DNA of 64,000 nucleotides from Sandaracinus sp964481145 (GCA_964481145.1 CAYZTA010000020.1:1-64000), one strand, 5' to 3'; counted from the stretch's first letter, positions 34,572 through 43,248 are shown. Notes: a model not told the origin generated them from the sequence alone. Numbers and translations: made by a program.

Positions 34572-35171
34572 ATGATGCGCGCGGCGCTCGTGGTGGCTCT
34601 CGTGATGTTCGGTTCGCACGGCGTCGCCTCCGCGCAGGCGGCAGATGCGTCGCAAATGCATGAGAGCGAGCGTGGTCCGATCGTTCTCATGATCGATCCA
34701 GGGCCGCTTCGGATCAGCGCGGATCGCTTGGGTCATGCGATTGCCCATGTGCTCGCGCGGGACGTCGTTCGTCTGGTGGATCCACGGGCACGTGAAGCTC
34801 GCCATGTGTTGGCGATCGCGTATGACACCGAACGCCGATGGCATGTACGGCTGGAATCGGGAGGGAAGAGCATCACGATGATTGAAAATGCGGTGCCTCC
34901 AGGGGCCATCGATGATCGTCTTGCCGATGCATGTCGTCGCGCGATGAGCGCAATGAGGGAGCTCGAACGAACAGAGGAGCTTCCCGTCGAGGTCCCGGTC
35001 GATCGCGTATGGAATGTATTTTCGCGCTCGAGAGCTCAAGAGATTCTCGATCCTTTCGTCGATGTTCCGCACCGTGAAGTCGCGATTTTCAGTGAAGTGA
35101 TCGACCCTTTCGCGCCGGTGGCGGCACGGCGTTCGGTCTTGACAGAAGTTCTCGACCCATGGGGCTACTGA
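34572..35171 (+). CDS. Secreted protein of unknown function
   Basis: A 199-residue exported protein with a clear signal peptide ending at GVASAQA. The mature part is Arg/Asp/Glu-rich and lacks cysteines beyond one. The C-terminus repeats the phrase I/V-L/D-D-P-F/W (EILDPFVDVP, EVIDPFAPVA, EVLDPWGY) three times at about 15-20-residue spacing, perhaps a short binding motif. No family recognised. An in-frame ATG at 34545 would overlap the ybgC stop; ATG 34572 gives the cleaner signal peptide. The next gene begins near its stop codon. Confidence 0.7.
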   Translation: MMRAALVVALVMFGSHGVASAQAADASQMHESERGPIVLMIDPGPLRISADRLGHAIAHVLARDVVRLVDPRAREARHVLAIAYDTERRWHVRLESGGKSITMIENAVPPGAIDDRLADACRRAMSAMRELERTEELPVEVPVDRVWNVFSRSRAQEILDPFVDVPHREVAIFSEVIDPFAPVAARRSVLTEVLDPWGY

Positions 35172-35176
35172 TATTC

Positions 35177-36574
35177 ATGTGGCAAACCAGCATGCGTCAC
35201 GCGTCATTCTTCGTCGTTGCCATCTCGCTGGCGGTGATCGGCACGGATTCACGTGCATTTGCACACGGCCGTGAGTCTTCGCTCGGGCTCCTCGTCTTTC
35301 ATCCTGCCGATCCCAACCATATCGTGGCCCGCGGCACATGGGGGTTCGTGACGACCCGTGATGGGGGAGATCGATGGACATGGCAGTGTGCCGATGCCGT
35401 GCCGTTCGATCGCTTGCGCGAAGACCCCTCGATGATCTTCTTTTCATCGGGGAGGCTCGTCGCGGCCACGTTCGACGGAATCTTCCGAAGCGATCCGACG
35501 CAATGTGTGTGGTCCGAGACGGATGGTACGAGGATGAGCTCGTACGTCACCGACGTGTTCATCGATCCGAGCAATCCCACCATGGCGTGGGCCGTGTCAT
35601 CGCCAGGGCCGTCGATATCGCCCGATATGGTGTACCGCAGCGATGACGAAGGTGTGACTTGGACCATGGTGGCCATGCCACATCCGAATGCGTTGACGGA
35701 TCGGATCCGTGTGGCGGCGAGTGATCCCATGCGAATCTATACGAGCGGCGTGTTGCCTGCGATGGGGGGGGCTCCGCGCACGGGCTTGGTGCTTCGCAGT
35801 GATGATCGAGGAGCGACATTTCGATCGTTGCCCATCGAGTTCATGGGTGATGAGCGCACCGTTCATCTGTTGGGAATCGATCCGATGAATGCGGATCGCG
35901 TGTTCGTGCGTGTGACGCGTCGAGTGACGGATCTCGTGCCAGAGCGACTGATGATGAGCGAGGACGGGGGCGTGACGTGGACGACCGTGCTCGAACTCCT
36001 CGAGATCGTCGGATTTGCGATGTCGGACGATGGTCAAAATCTATGGGCAGGAAGCTGGGATGGTGGGCTTTATCGATCCACCGATCGTGGGCTGACCTTC
36101 ACCGCGCTCGATCCTTCGTTGCGAGTTCGGTGTCTCGCTCACCGTCCCGGTGAGCTCTGGCTCTGCCTCGATAATTTCGTCGAAGAGATCGCACTTGCGC
36201 GCTCGAGTGACGAGGGCGAAACCATCGAACCAATCTGGGCCTTCGATGACGTGGAAAACGACATTGGATGTCCGCCCCAAACGACCGTGGGCGAGCGCTG
36301 TCCGATGTTTTGGCCCGATCTCGCGCTGGACCTGCAGCTTCCCCCCGAGCGAGCCTTTCCGGATGGCTCTTGGCCTTACGGCGATGCAGGAATGGGGACG
36401 GGGCGACCCAAGACCAAGACCTGTGCTTGTGTTGCCGTGGGTGCTTCTCGAGAGGGCACTCCATGGTATGTGTTCGCACTTCTTGGGGTATTGGGCGCTA
36501 CCTATGTGCAGCGTTCGCGTCGTGTGGTGAGAAGGAGTCTCTCCCAAGGTCGCCGACCTCATGGCGAGGCGTGA
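35177..36574 (+). CDS. Secreted BNR/sialidase-like propeller with C-terminal sorting-like tail
   Basis: About 465 residues with an N-terminal signal (FFVVAISLAVIGTDSRAFA). The body contains Asp-box-like turns of the BNR/Vps10 kind, for example YRSDDEGVTWTMV, LRSDDRGATFRSL, MSEDGGVTWTTV and YRSTDRGLTFTAL, marking blades of a propeller. The C-terminus shows Cys-x-Cys, then a hydrophobic helix (WYVFALLGVLGATYV) and an Arg-rich end, resembling the MYXO-CTERM tripartite sorting tail. Sialidase catalytic residues are not evident, so a binding role is likelier. Start could be ATG 35159, 35177 or 35192. Confidence 0.8.
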   Translation: MWQTSMRHASFFVVAISLAVIGTDSRAFAHGRESSLGLLVFHPADPNHIVARGTWGFVTTRDGGDRWTWQCADAVPFDRLREDPSMIFFSSGRLVAATFDGIFRSDPTQCVWSETDGTRMSSYVTDVFIDPSNPTMAWAVSSPGPSISPDMVYRSDDEGVTWTMVAMPHPNALTDRIRVAASDPMRIYTSGVLPAMGGAPRTGLVLRSDDRGATFRSLPIEFMGDERTVHLLGIDPMNADRVFVRVTRRVTDLVPERLMMSEDGGVTWTTVLELLEIVGFAMSDDGQNLWAGSWDGGLYRSTDRGLTFTALDPSLRVRCLAHRPGELWLCLDNFVEEIALARSSDEGETIEPIWAFDDVENDIGCPPQTTVGERCPMFWPDLALDLQLPPERAFPDGSWPYGDAGMGTGRPKTKTCACVAVGASREGTPWYVFALLGVLGATYVQRSRRVVRRSLSQGRRPHGEA

Positions 36575-36594
36575 AGGCTTTTCGGGAGCCTTTT
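36574..36594 (+). terminator. Weak terminator-like hairpin
   Basis: Directly after the propeller-gene stop, AAGGCT (36574-36579) can pair with AGCCTT (36587-36592) across a seven-base loop, followed by two further T residues. The stem is short and the T-run interrupted, so it is only a weak candidate. Confidence 0.35.
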
Positions 36595-36840
36595 GCGAGT
36601 TTACCGCGCTTTTTCACTTCCTGGAGCCTTTGAACGGCAGGAAACGAGGCGTCGTGGTCGCAAGGCCAAGTACGAGATCAAGCCCTCATCGACCTCCAAA
36701 AAAGCCTCGGTGCTGCTCGGGATTCAGCTAACTCACCAGGTCGCGATCCTTTCGCCCAATTTGGGTCTGCGATTCGCAGCGCCTCTTGTGCGACCTTCTG
36801 ACTCTCCGGATAGATTCTCAACATCAGGGACGTGAGCCCC
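36595..36840. other. Intergenic region with no gene seen
   Basis: Together with the hairpin and repeat on either side this makes a gap of about 300 bases between the propeller gene and mgtC. It has no open frame of plausible composition, no tRNA-like fold that I can see and no clear promoter. Short A-runs occur at about 36700-36705. Confidence 0.5.
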
Positions 36841-36876
36841 GCCTCCGCCTCCGCCTCTGCTTCCGCCTCCGCCTCC
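36841..36876. repeat. Hexamer repeat GCCTCC x6 adjacent to mgtC stop
   Basis: Six consecutive hexamers GCCTCC, with two single-base variants (GCCTCT and GCTTCC), end exactly at the base before the mgtC stop codon (36877-36879). On the minus strand this is a GGAGGC array directly after the stop. It resembles in composition and position the 18-bp array at 1-56. Confidence 0.85.
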
Positions 36877-37557
36877 TCAGGAAACGTGTTCCACCCTCAC
36901 GCGTCGAACATCCGGCTCGGCTCCGAGGTCATCGATCAGCTTGTCGATTTCGATCTGCTGAGGAATACGGACTTCCAGAAGAAGCGCTTGTGTCTTCTCA
37001 TCGGTCTTTCGTTCCTGCGCGAGTGTCGACACGGTCAGCCCCATGTCTCGCAACTTTGCCGAGAGCTTGGTGGCTGAGGCGTCTGGGCCAAGCAGGAGGT
37101 CGATTCTCCGCCGTTGGGCAGCACGTGTGTCCTTGTCCTCGAAGCGCCTCAGGATGGTCAGCGCCAGAACGCCCAAGAGGGTGACGAAGCTGGCCACGGC
37201 GTACATGCCTGAGCCAGATGCCATCCCGATGGCGCCGACGAGCCACAGAGCGGCGGCTGTCGTGAGGCCTTGGACCGAGAGGCCGATGCGCAGAATGGCG
37301 CCGCCCGCAAGGAATCCCATCCCAGTGACGATCGAGGCCGCGATGCGTGACGCATCCACTTCGACCAGATCCTCATGGTGATAGTGCTGCATGTAGACGA
37401 AATTCGTCGAGACGACCATGAAGGTGGCGGAAGCGAGGCCGACGATCATGTGTGTACGAAGGCCAGCTGGCCTTCCGTGCACGTCCCGCTCATAGCCGAT
37501 GATCCCGCCGAGGGCGGTGCCAATCCCGATGCGAAGTAGCAGCTCCCACTGGATCAT
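36877..37557 (-). CDS. mgtC: MgtC/SapB-family membrane protein
   Basis: A 226-residue protein. The N-terminal 130 residues hold the conserved MgtC membrane block, with GTALGGIIGYERDVHGRPAGLRTH, VTGMGFLAGGAIL and LTTAAALWLVGAIG. The C-terminal 80 residues form a soluble ACT-like domain. MgtC supports growth at low magnesium and inhibits the F1Fo ATPase in pathogens; in other bacteria its role is unclear. An E2 gene starts 27 bases upstream on the same strand, so they may share a transcript, but they are not functionally connected in an obvious way. Confidence 0.92.
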   Translation of the reverse strand: MIQWELLLRIGIGTALGGIIGYERDVHGRPAGLRTHMIVGLASATFMVVSTNFVYMQHYHHEDLVEVDASRIAASIVTGMGFLAGGAILRIGLSVQGLTTAAALWLVGAIGMASGSGMYAVASFVTLLGVLALTILRRFEDKDTRAAQRRRIDLLLGPDASATKLSAKLRDMGLTVSTLAQERKTDEKTQALLLEVRIPQQIEIDKLIDDLGAEPDVRRVRVEHVS

Positions 37558-37584
37558 GAGTTGAAACCTGCGTGAGATCCTCGA

Positions 37585-38904
37585 TCAGATCTCGAAAAGG
37601 CCTGCCTCGAGGAGTTCATTCACGCGGAACAAGAAGCCATTGGCGACGACGCCATCGACCACGCGGTGGTCGTAGGAGAGTGCCATATACATCACGGGGT
37701 GGATCGCGAGGGTGTCTTGTCCTTCGTGCTCCACCACGACGACGCGCTTCTTGATTTCGCCGATGCGCAAGATGCCAACGTTGGGCTGAGAAATGATCGC
37801 GCCACCGACGAGGTTGCCTTTGCGGCCTGGGTTGGAGATCGAGAACGTCTTTCCCGCGAGATCATCGGGAACGAGCTTTCCATCGCGCGCCTTGGTCGCC
37901 ATTTCGTCGATCGCGCGTGCAAGCCCGCGGACACGCAGCTCGTCGGCATTGCGAATGACCGGCACCACGAGCCCTTCGTTCGTCTCGACCGCGATGCCGA
38001 GATTCACGTCGCGATGCTGGACGAAGGCGTCCTCCAGAATTCGCGCATTCATCACCGGGAAATCGCGGAGCGCACGCGCCACGGCGGCTGTGACGAAGGC
38101 GAGGAAGGTGAGATTGACGCCCTCCTTCTTGAGCGCGTCTTTGTGCTTGTCTCGAAGGGCAGAGGTCTTCTGCAGATCGCATTCGGCGAACGTCACGACA
38201 TGCGGTGACGCGAGCTTCGAATACACCATGTGGTCGGCGATGATCCGGCGACGTCGCGAGAACGGAACCACTTTGTCGCCAGGAAGCGGCTGATACGGCG
38301 GCACCTTGAATGCGCTCTGACCACCGAGGACACGGAGCGCCTCGTAGAGGCCGGCAGGCGTCGTCCCAGGGATGACCATCGGAGGGGGCTGAATGGCGGC
38401 AGGGGCCGTTCCTGGGAACGTGGCGGGCCGTGCTGCGCTGCTCTGGCCATTGGGAGTGCCTTGGGCCGCAAGCAGGACGTCATCACGCGTGATGACCCCT
38501 CCTTGTCCAGAGCCGGGCACGGCTTGGATGTCGATATCCATATCGCGTGCGAGCTTACGAACGGCCGGAGAAGCGCGTCCTGGCTCCGTGCTGGCCATCG
38601 TCTGGGGAGTCACGACCACGGGGGTGGCTGGTTGTACGATCGTTGCAACCGTCGCCGCTGCGCTCGCCGATTCGTCGAGTTCGAACAATTTCCCGCCCAC
38701 AGGGACGGTATCGCCTTCTTTGGCGAGCAACTTGACGATGAGCCCCGAATTGGGCGCGGGAATTTCGCTGTCGGTCTTATCCGTCAGGATTTCCACCACG
38801 GGCTGGTCGCGATCGACCCGCTGGCCCTCCTGAACGAGCCATTTTCCTACCGTGCCTTCGAGCACGCTCTCCCCGAGCGGAGGCATCACGACCGTCGTCG
38901 ACAT
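37585..38904 (-). CDS. 2-oxoacid dehydrogenase dihydrolipoyl acyltransferase (E2)
   Basis: A 439-residue E2 component. Domains in order are a lipoyl domain (1-75, lipoyl-Lys in ILTDKTDSEIPAP), a Thr/Val/Pro-rich linker, an E1/E3-binding domain (about 112-150, SPAVRKLARDMDIDIQAV) and a catalytic domain (about 210-439) ending in YDHRVVDGVVANGFL with the catalytic His. It could belong to the 2-oxoglutarate, pyruvate or branched-chain complex; the sequence seen does not let me choose. No E1 or E3 gene is adjacent, so the complex must be completed from elsewhere. Confidence 0.92.
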   Translation of the reverse strand: MSTTVVMPPLGESVLEGTVGKWLVQEGQRVDRDQPVVEILTDKTDSEIPAPNSGLIVKLLAKEGDTVPVGGKLFELDESASAAATVATIVQPATPVVVTPQTMASTEPGRASPAVRKLARDMDIDIQAVPGSGQGGVITRDDVLLAAQGTPNGQSSAARPATFPGTAPAAIQPPPMVIPGTTPAGLYEALRVLGGQSAFKVPPYQPLPGDKVVPFSRRRRIIADHMVYSKLASPHVVTFAECDLQKTSALRDKHKDALKKEGVNLTFLAFVTAAVARALRDFPVMNARILEDAFVQHRDVNLGIAVETNEGLVVPVIRNADELRVRGLARAIDEMATKARDGKLVPDDLAGKTFSISNPGRKGNLVGGAIISQPNVGILRIGEIKKRVVVVEHEGQDTLAIHPVMYMALSYDHRVVDGVVANGFLFRVNELLEAGLFEI

Positions 38905-39053
38905 CCCGATCTCCTCATGCCGCGAGCCCGTGACTTTGACGAACGCTCGCGAAAAAGTGACTTGTGGTTACCAGAATGGCCTTCGCCTATCAAGCAATCG
39001 CGTAACGACGCGGACTTTGCCTTGGCGGCCACCGCCGCGCATGATCGGTGGGT

Positions 39054-39245
39054 ATGGCAGATCTCGAGGAGCACGCCTTGCGGCGTGACCGAAGTTTCCT
39101 TCTGAGGCTCGTGCTGCTCCTCGTGTTGGGCTCTGCGGGGGGGCTCTGGGCGGTCAGTCACCTGACTTCTCGCGGGTTTGCGGGGTGTGCGGCGCGGGCG
39201 ATGGGCGCAGGAGACATCGGTACCGCGGAGAACCAAGCGCCCTGA
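39054..39245 (+). CDS. Small single-helix membrane protein
   Basis: A 63-residue frame with an acidic/basic start, one strong hydrophobic helix (FLLRLVLLLVLGSAGGLWAV) and a short small-residue tail. ATG 39054 has a GGTGGGT immediately upstream; GTG 39048 is also in frame. Composition fits a real small inner-membrane protein, but no family is recognised and conservation is untested. It lies divergent from the E2 gene and 72 bases before the terB-like gene. Confidence 0.5.
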   Translation: MADLEEHALRRDRSFLLRLVLLLVLGSAGGLWAVSHLTSRGFAGCAARAMGAGDIGTAENQAP

Positions 39246-39317
39246 GAAGCGTTCATGGGTACGAATTGAGCTTCCGTTTCATGTAGACTGCGACTCGATT
39301 TCGAGGAGAACGAAACC

Positions 39318-39644
39318 ATGTTGAGCAAGCTCGATCGTGACGACCGAATGCGTTTGATGAAATTCGTGTGCTCCTTTGCATGGGCGGATCTCCGAATCGA
39401 AGATCAAGAACGGAGCTTCGTTCACAAGATGATTCGCCGATTGAAGTTGGATCAGTCAGAAGCCAAGCAGGTCGAGACTTGGCTGGAGCTGCCTCCCAAG
39501 GCGGACGAGGTCGATCCAAATGAGATTCCGCGTGAGCATCGGGAGATTTTTCTCGAGGTCGCCTCGGAGATCATCGGCGCGGATGGTGAGATGTCCGAAG
39601 AAGAGCGAGAAAACCTCACGCTTCTCCGCACACTTCTGACCTGA
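39318..39644 (+). CDS. TerB-like protein
   Basis: A 108-residue, all-helical acidic protein resembling TerB/TerB-N tellurite-resistance-family domains. The first Asp-rich turn (FAWADLRIEDQERSFVHKM) and the second (GADGEMSEEERENLTLL) are the two expected metal-binding-like repeats. GGAGAA precedes the ATG at a good distance. TerB proteins sense or respond to metals, phage and DNA-damage stress in known systems; the role here is open. The Lon-domain protein starts two bases after its stop, so the pair is translationally coupled. Confidence 0.85.
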   Translation: MLSKLDRDDRMRLMKFVCSFAWADLRIEDQERSFVHKMIRRLKLDQSEAKQVETWLELPPKADEVDPNEIPREHREIFLEVASEIIGADGEMSEEERENLTLLRTLLT

Positions 39645-39646
39645 GC

Positions 39647-41530
39647 GTGTCCACGCTCGATTCCTTGATGCTCGAGGCGCTCCGTGCGGGTCGCCTCGAG
39701 CCGCTGCTGACCGCTGCTGAACAGGCGGAGGGGATTGCGGCCAAGCGATACGCCATCGACATGCTCGGTCGTGCGCTGACGTGGGCAGATCCTGGAAGCG
39801 CCCATGCCGAAGATCGCGCGCGCGCGCGTGCGCTCGGTGTCGAAGAGGCGATCGTCGCGCTTTCGGAGGCGGAGCCACCTCCTCATGCGGTTCGCATTCC
39901 GCTGCTCGACATCCGTCGCGAGCGGGCCTTCATACGAATGGCATTCGTCGAGTTCGATCCGGCGGGGGCGCTTCCGGTGCGGCCTTGGCTCGAGGATGAC
40001 GCGCTCGAAGCCGTGGCCGATGCGCTCGCGATGGCGGCTCGAATTGCGGCGCCACCGCGCGACCGCGATCGTTTTCGTTTGGTACCTGCGCGCCCGAGGG
40101 CTTTGAGTGGAGCGCGGCTCGAAGGGAATTCGCTTGCGGCAGCAGCGTTCGTGAGTGCGGTGTCGCTTTGGAGCGATCGCGCAGTTCGGCCGCGCATCGC
40201 GATTACGGGGGCGCTCGATGGTGCGATCGTGCGTCGGGTGGGCGGGGTGGGTGCGAAGGTGCGCGCCGCGGCGGAAGCCGGGATGGAAGCCATCGTCGTG
40301 CCTCTGGAGAACGAGGTCGAAGCCAAGGCCGCGGGTGGTTTGACGATCCTTGCCGTGCAAACGGTCCATGAGTTGCTCGAACGAACGCTCGCATCCGAGC
40401 GCGCACGCGTCGAGCCCGAGCACGCGATGCGCGAAGCGCGCGCTGCGTTTTCGGAAGGGTGGCGCGGTTATCTTTGGCCATCGATCGGGGAGCGGCTTTC
40501 GCGTCTCGCAGGTGCCCTTCCAGAAGGGCGGCCTGATCTTCGCGTGGAAGCGTTGGCGCGTCTCGCCGCTGCGCGCAGACATCTGGGCGATCCCGAAGGG
40601 AGCTTGCGTGTGATCGAAGCGGCGCAAGTCATTTTGGACGATGAGACGGCACGTTTGGCGTTGCCCGATGCGCCGCTCACGTTGCTCGAGCAGCAACGAG
40701 CGATGACCGAACTCAAGCTGTTTCGTTTTGCGGAGGCGATGCGGGCGGCGAGACGAGCGGTGACGATCGCGCGTCGCGCGCGGCTGCGCGGTGAGTGGAT
40801 CAAAGCGCTTGGGTGTGCGGGGCTCGTGGCGATGGGGCAGGGGCGTTGGGAGAAGGCGCGAGCCGTGTTCGAAGAGGCGCTCGCGATGACGTTGGTGCAT
40901 GCGCCGTCTTCGGCAGCGAGGAGCCGCGTGTATTTGCTCGATGCGCTTGGACGGCTGGGGCGCGGGCGTGAGGCGCGAGCCGAGTGGATCTCGGCGATGG
41001 AGGAGGTCGAAGAGGGAGATGCGCGTGCACGCCGGGAGAAAGAGGCGTGGGTTCGCACGGGGTGGGGTGGCGCGCTCGTCAGCATGGGGCTCGATCGTGA
41101 GGCGATCGAGGTGCTCGATGTCGCGGCCGTGCACGACGCCATCCACGATCATCCGCTGCCTGGTCTCCTCGCGCGCCGCCATCTCGGCAGGGCGCTGTTC
41201 CATGCGGGTGGAGTCGCTCGCAAGCGAGGATTGCATTTGCTTGCGAGCTCGCCTGCGGCGCATGGTCATGCGCTCGAGCCAGGACTTTCTTCGATGGGCC
41301 ACGTCAACGTGCTCATCGAGGCGATGCTTCGTACACAGGCGGATGAATGGAATCGCGATATCGAGTCGCGCGCGATGGTTGCGCTCGCGAGCCTGCCCGA
41401 ATATGGCGCAGCGCCTCATTGGATTGGACCTGCCAAGGAGAATGTAAAGCGCGCTCTCGAAGAGGGATATCCACCCACCCGGCGTACGAGCGCATTTCGC
41501 GCATTGATCGCGAGATGCGAGATGATTTGA
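39647..41530 (+). CDS. Lon-type (S16) protease domain fused to helical repeats, no AAA+ module
   Basis: A 627-residue protein starting at GTG, two bases after the terB-like gene. Residues about 140-248 match the Lon proteolytic domain: EGNSLAAAAFVSAVSL with Ser at residue 162, RIAITGAL, and GGVGAKVRAAAEAGM with Lys at 204, so the Ser-Lys dyad is retained although the usual DGPSAG is altered. VVPLENE and the helical end also fit. There is no Walker A or AAA+ module. Residues about 270-600 are Ala/Arg-rich helical repeats like TPR. It may be an ATP-independent protease or a scaffold; regulated cleavage of a partner such as the following sigma-like protein is speculation. Confidence 0.78.
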   Translation: MSTLDSLMLEALRAGRLEPLLTAAEQAEGIAAKRYAIDMLGRALTWADPGSAHAEDRARARALGVEEAIVALSEAEPPPHAVRIPLLDIRRERAFIRMAFVEFDPAGALPVRPWLEDDALEAVADALAMAARIAAPPRDRDRFRLVPARPRALSGARLEGNSLAAAAFVSAVSLWSDRAVRPRIAITGALDGAIVRRVGGVGAKVRAAAEAGMEAIVVPLENEVEAKAAGGLTILAVQTVHELLERTLASERARVEPEHAMREARAAFSEGWRGYLWPSIGERLSRLAGALPEGRPDLRVEALARLAAARRHLGDPEGSLRVIEAAQVILDDETARLALPDAPLTLLEQQRAMTELKLFRFAEAMRAARRAVTIARRARLRGEWIKALGCAGLVAMGQGRWEKARAVFEEALAMTLVHAPSSAARSRVYLLDALGRLGRGREARAEWISAMEEVEEGDARARREKEAWVRTGWGGALVSMGLDREAIEVLDVAAVHDAIHDHPLPGLLARRHLGRALFHAGGVARKRGLHLLASSPAAHGHALEPGLSSMGHVNVLIEAMLRTQADEWNRDIESRAMVALASLPEYGAAPHWIGPAKENVKRALEEGYPPTRRTSAFRALIARCEMI

Positions 41531-41552
41531 CGATAGGGGAGCGAGCCATTCG

Positions 41553-42302
41553 ATGCCGACACCAGAATCACTCTATGAAGCGCTCTCCGCACTGCGCACC
41601 TCCAAAGCCCCATTGACTCGTGCGCATGATGCCCATTGGAAGGTCGTCGAGTCGTGGCTTCGCATGTCATTTCAAGGGCGCGGGGCCGACAGCGATGAGG
41701 CGCATCAAGAGACGCTGATTGCGATTGGGCGCAATGTGCAATCGATGCAGGCGAGCGTGCCGTTCCAAGCGGTGCGATGGATCAAGACGATCCATCAAAG
41801 GAAGAAGGTGGATTTGCTGCGCGCGCGATCTCGAAATCCCGTGCTTCGTGGTCTCGAGAAAACGAGCTCGGAATCGCGCGCGTCCGAGGTCGAGCAACTC
41901 GAGTCACAGGACGAGCCGAGGCTCGACCCCGAAGCGGCCGAGCGAATCGTGTCGATCGTGGAAGCGCAGGTGGAGATCTATCTGCGTTCGAGCAACACGG
42001 CGCCTTCGATGCGTCATTTGAAGCGCCTCCAGGGTCGAGCGGCGCTCCGGCGATTGGTACTCGACGCTGATTTCGACGAACTGTGTGATGTTCTTGCGAC
42101 AGGTGAGCCGATGACGCGCGACCGCGTGTACAAATGGGTCGAGCGAGGGCGGCCCGTGGTGTTGGCCGCCTTGGATGATTGGGTCGAGCGAGAAGGAGCG
42201 GCCTCGATGGCCGCGGACGTGGCCGATGTGCTTCGTGAAATCATCGGAAAACGTCGCAGTGATCAAGGCCGTGCGCGGCCCGAGCGAAAGCGTGGAGAGT
42301 GA
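41553..42302 (+). CDS. ECF-sigma-factor-like protein
   Basis: A 249-residue protein with a divergent sigma-70 layout. Residues about 27-95 look like region 2 (WKVVESWLRM; SDEAHQETLIAIGRN; FQAVRWIKTIHQRKKVDLLRAR, which carries the expected helix of the -10-binding region). A helical linker of about 80 residues follows. Residues about 180-215 (EPMTRDRVYKWVERGRPVVL) could be a degenerate region 4 helix-turn-helix. It is longer than typical ECF factors and the region 4 match is weak. Same-strand neighbours are the Lon-domain protein (22 bases upstream) and an unknown protein 58 bases downstream. Confidence 0.65.
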   Translation: MPTPESLYEALSALRTSKAPLTRAHDAHWKVVESWLRMSFQGRGADSDEAHQETLIAIGRNVQSMQASVPFQAVRWIKTIHQRKKVDLLRARSRNPVLRGLEKTSSESRASEVEQLESQDEPRLDPEAAERIVSIVEAQVEIYLRSSNTAPSMRHLKRLQGRAALRRLVLDADFDELCDVLATGEPMTRDRVYKWVERGRPVVLAALDDWVEREGAASMAADVADVLREIIGKRRSDQGRARPERKRGE

Positions 42303-42360
42303 GGGTGTCAGTTCGTCTTGTGCCTAAACGTCTAGGAGCCATCGTGATCGGAGCTGAACG

Positions 42361-43149
42361 ATGATTGAAGCACTTGCTCGTTTGTGGGAGGACAAAGCCC
42401 GAGCTGCGTTGGCTTCCAAGGAAGAGCTCGAGCCTATTTTGGAAGCGCTTGCGCTCTCGGTGGCGCTCGAGCTGACGGGCGATCTCGCAGAGGTCTCGTC
42501 GAAATCGAGGGATGATTTGCGTCGGCTGGGCCAACGCACGCTTTTGCACGTCGGCGCTGATTTCGGGGTCCAGCGTCCAGGAGAAACTCCGGACGAAGCA
42601 GAAGAACGGGAAGAAGCCATGCGCCTCGCGATCGATTTGGCGCGGGATGGTCTCCGCGCGCTCAGCGGTCGTCCCGCTCAGAATATCGAGCGAGGGGGAT
42701 TGCCCACAGCAGCAGAGATCGCGCGTCTCATCAGCGCCAACGTCGAGCCATATGAAGCGGCGTTCACAGCACGGCGTATTCGCGCTTCACCACGAGCGCG
42801 AGAGGAGCTCGCTTGGTTGTTGGAGCGTGGCCGTGGGGAGGACGAAGTGCGGCTCGCGGCCAAAGGGAGCGAAACCATGCGCGATCCGGCGACAGGCACA
42901 CGTCTATATGCCCTGGTTCATCCTGTGTCGGGCGCGCCTTTGGCGGAGATATTCGGGTTCTCCGATCGAATGTTGGCAGCGTATGCGTCGAGCGCTGCCC
43001 CCGTGCGCGTCGAGGGGGAAGGGCTTTTGACCGAGACGATGCAGGTTGGATATTGGGCTGGCCGACACGACGGACGAACGAGCATCGAAGGAACGATACA
43101 CGTGGGAGAAGTGAGCGAACGATTTCGAATTCGAGTGGAGATGAGCTGA
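42361..43149 (+). CDS. Cytoplasmic protein of unknown function, downstream of sigma-like gene
   Basis: A 262-residue soluble protein with no signal peptide or membrane helix. The first 100 residues are acidic and helical; the last 100 are strand-rich (LYALVHPVSGAPLAEIFGF; QVGYWAGRHDGRTSIEGTIHVG). No domain recognised. The ATG follows GGAG by eight bases. By position it could be a partner or soluble antagonist of the sigma-like protein, but it does not look like a zinc or membrane anti-sigma factor. Confidence 0.75.
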   Translation: MIEALARLWEDKARAALASKEELEPILEALALSVALELTGDLAEVSSKSRDDLRRLGQRTLLHVGADFGVQRPGETPDEAEEREEAMRLAIDLARDGLRALSGRPAQNIERGGLPTAAEIARLISANVEPYEAAFTARRIRASPRAREELAWLLERGRGEDEVRLAAKGSETMRDPATGTRLYALVHPVSGAPLAEIFGFSDRMLAAYASSAAPVRVEGEGLLTETMQVGYWAGRHDGRTSIEGTIHVGEVSERFRIRVEMS

Positions 43150-43248
43150 TCGAAGTCATCATAAATGCTCCTTATGAGTTCGCCCAACATGACTTGACTT
43201 GAGACAGGTGTACGTCAGAGTGCGCGCCTTGTCATGAAGGGGGGCGTG

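Noticed and set aside
36595..36840. Possible tRNA or small RNA in the mgtC intergenic region
   Set aside because: No T-loop GGTTCGA-type motif or acceptor stem could be found.
39452..41419. A 655-codon minus-strand frame opposite the Lon-domain gene
   Set aside because: Composition is Arg/His-rich without domains, and the plus strand shows a clear S16 motif.
43159..43177. TCATAA/TTATGA hairpin after the sigma-partner gene as a terminator
   Set aside because: The stem is A/T-rich and not followed by a T-run, so I do not call it a terminator.
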